Source of the DNA: Nocardia sp.
GTDB taxonomy: Bacteria; Actinomycetota; Actinomycetes; Mycobacteriales; Mycobacteriaceae
Length of the DNA: 5,649 nucleotides
Assembly (NCBI GenBank): GCA_013361595.1
Contig: JABFXT010000408.1
Span: 1-5,649, forward strand
Direction: 5' to 3'
This document shows positions 5,461 through 5,649 of this stretch, piece after piece (within the stretch, counting starts at the first letter, position 1; each line of letters begins with the position of its first letter). Under the pieces are notes generated by a model. That model had not been told where the DNA came from. It made no database searches and was given only the letters and a program-made list of their open reading frames with translations. The position numbers and the translations under genes are program-made.

Positions 5461-5649
5461 CTGTGCTCGCTACAGATTTTTTCGAGTGGGCAGGGCGGGT
5501 TGTCACGAGAGTCCCGAGTGCCGGCGAGCGGTTGCACCGCTCGTACGCCCGGCGTTCGGCCTGCTGGGTGATGGGTATCGGCCGGCCCCCGGTACGGCCT
5601 CGATGTTCTCCGCGAACCCGCCCGCGTCGTGCCGGGGTAAAAACAGCGG
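5461..5649. other. Right-edge stretch without a firm gene
   Basis: This stretch holds one perfect 8-bp hairpin, CGAGCGGT (5525-5532) with ACCGCTCG (5536-5543) around TGC. A run of six T (5477-5482) follows a weak CTGT/ACAG stem (5461-5464 with 5472-5475), too weak to call a terminator. On the plus strand an ATG at 5454 opens a frame (MSTVLATDFFEWAGRVV...) that stays open for 65 codons to the window edge. It lacks a ribosome binding site and its third-position GC is only moderate, about two thirds, below the neighbouring genes. On the minus strand a frame sharing the same wobble positions is open from the edge down to a TAA in the promoter-like region. Neither resembles a family I know. Confidence 0.3.

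Noticed and set aside
5239..5571. A 110-codon plus-strand frame
   Set aside because: Its composition is unlike the neighbouring genes, it spans the hairpin-rich stretch, and it has no recognisable domain or ribosome binding site.

Overview
The window is high-GC DNA with dense, compact genes and the codon bias of a mycolic-acid actinomycete. A Nocardia-like member of the Mycobacteriales is the best guess. The grounds are a FadD15-like acyl-CoA ligase, a Baeyer-Villiger-type flavoprotein with a CxSWY tail, an SadH-like dehydrogenase, leaderless-type promoters, and a tiny MerR protein of a kind I associate with Nocardia and mycobacteria. The genus is inference; nothing here is diagnostic to species.

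Positions 1-4013 hold four genes on the minus strand. In transcription order they encode a flavin monooxygenase (4013-2466), a short-chain dehydrogenase (2469-1639), an HSL-family esterase (1615-692) and the N-terminal third of a long-chain fatty acid-CoA ligase (564 to the left edge, cut just at its P-loop). The first two overlap by 4 nt, the third follows after 23 nt, and the ligase after about 124-127 nt. Together they make a plausible route for ketone or secondary-alcohol breakdown: the dehydrogenase makes or removes the carbonyl, the monooxygenase inserts oxygen to give an ester, the esterase splits it, and the ligase activates the acid. The content recalls the mymA operon of M. tuberculosis (monooxygenase, LipR, SadH, FadD13), but with a different gene order, a FadD15-type ligase and a TetR rather than an AraC regulator.

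A TetR regulator (4081-4713) is divergent from the monooxygenase. The 67 nt between the two starts (4013 and 4081) carry a clear minus-strand promoter whose predicted start falls on the A of the monooxygenase ATG, a TAGGAT -10 box 6 nt before the regulator's GTG, and a 19-bp imperfect palindrome plus other TTGA/TCAA half-sites. This looks like one control region switching both units.

From 4714 to 4805 two 7-bp stem-loops lie between convergent genes. A 104-residue MerR-type protein follows on the minus strand (5120-4806). Its reading frame has no ATG, GTG or TTG before the conserved N-terminus, but a GGAGG ribosome binding site sits 7 nt before an ATT codon, so an AUU start is likely. Upstream of it, 5121-5460 has no convincing gene but contains a minus-strand promoter-like pair, several strong hairpins and an 11-bp GC hairpin just before the ribosome binding site. 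This is a candidate structured leader or attenuator and is the least explained part of the window. The last 190 nt hold one strong hairpin and an open frame of doubtful coding status running off the right edge.
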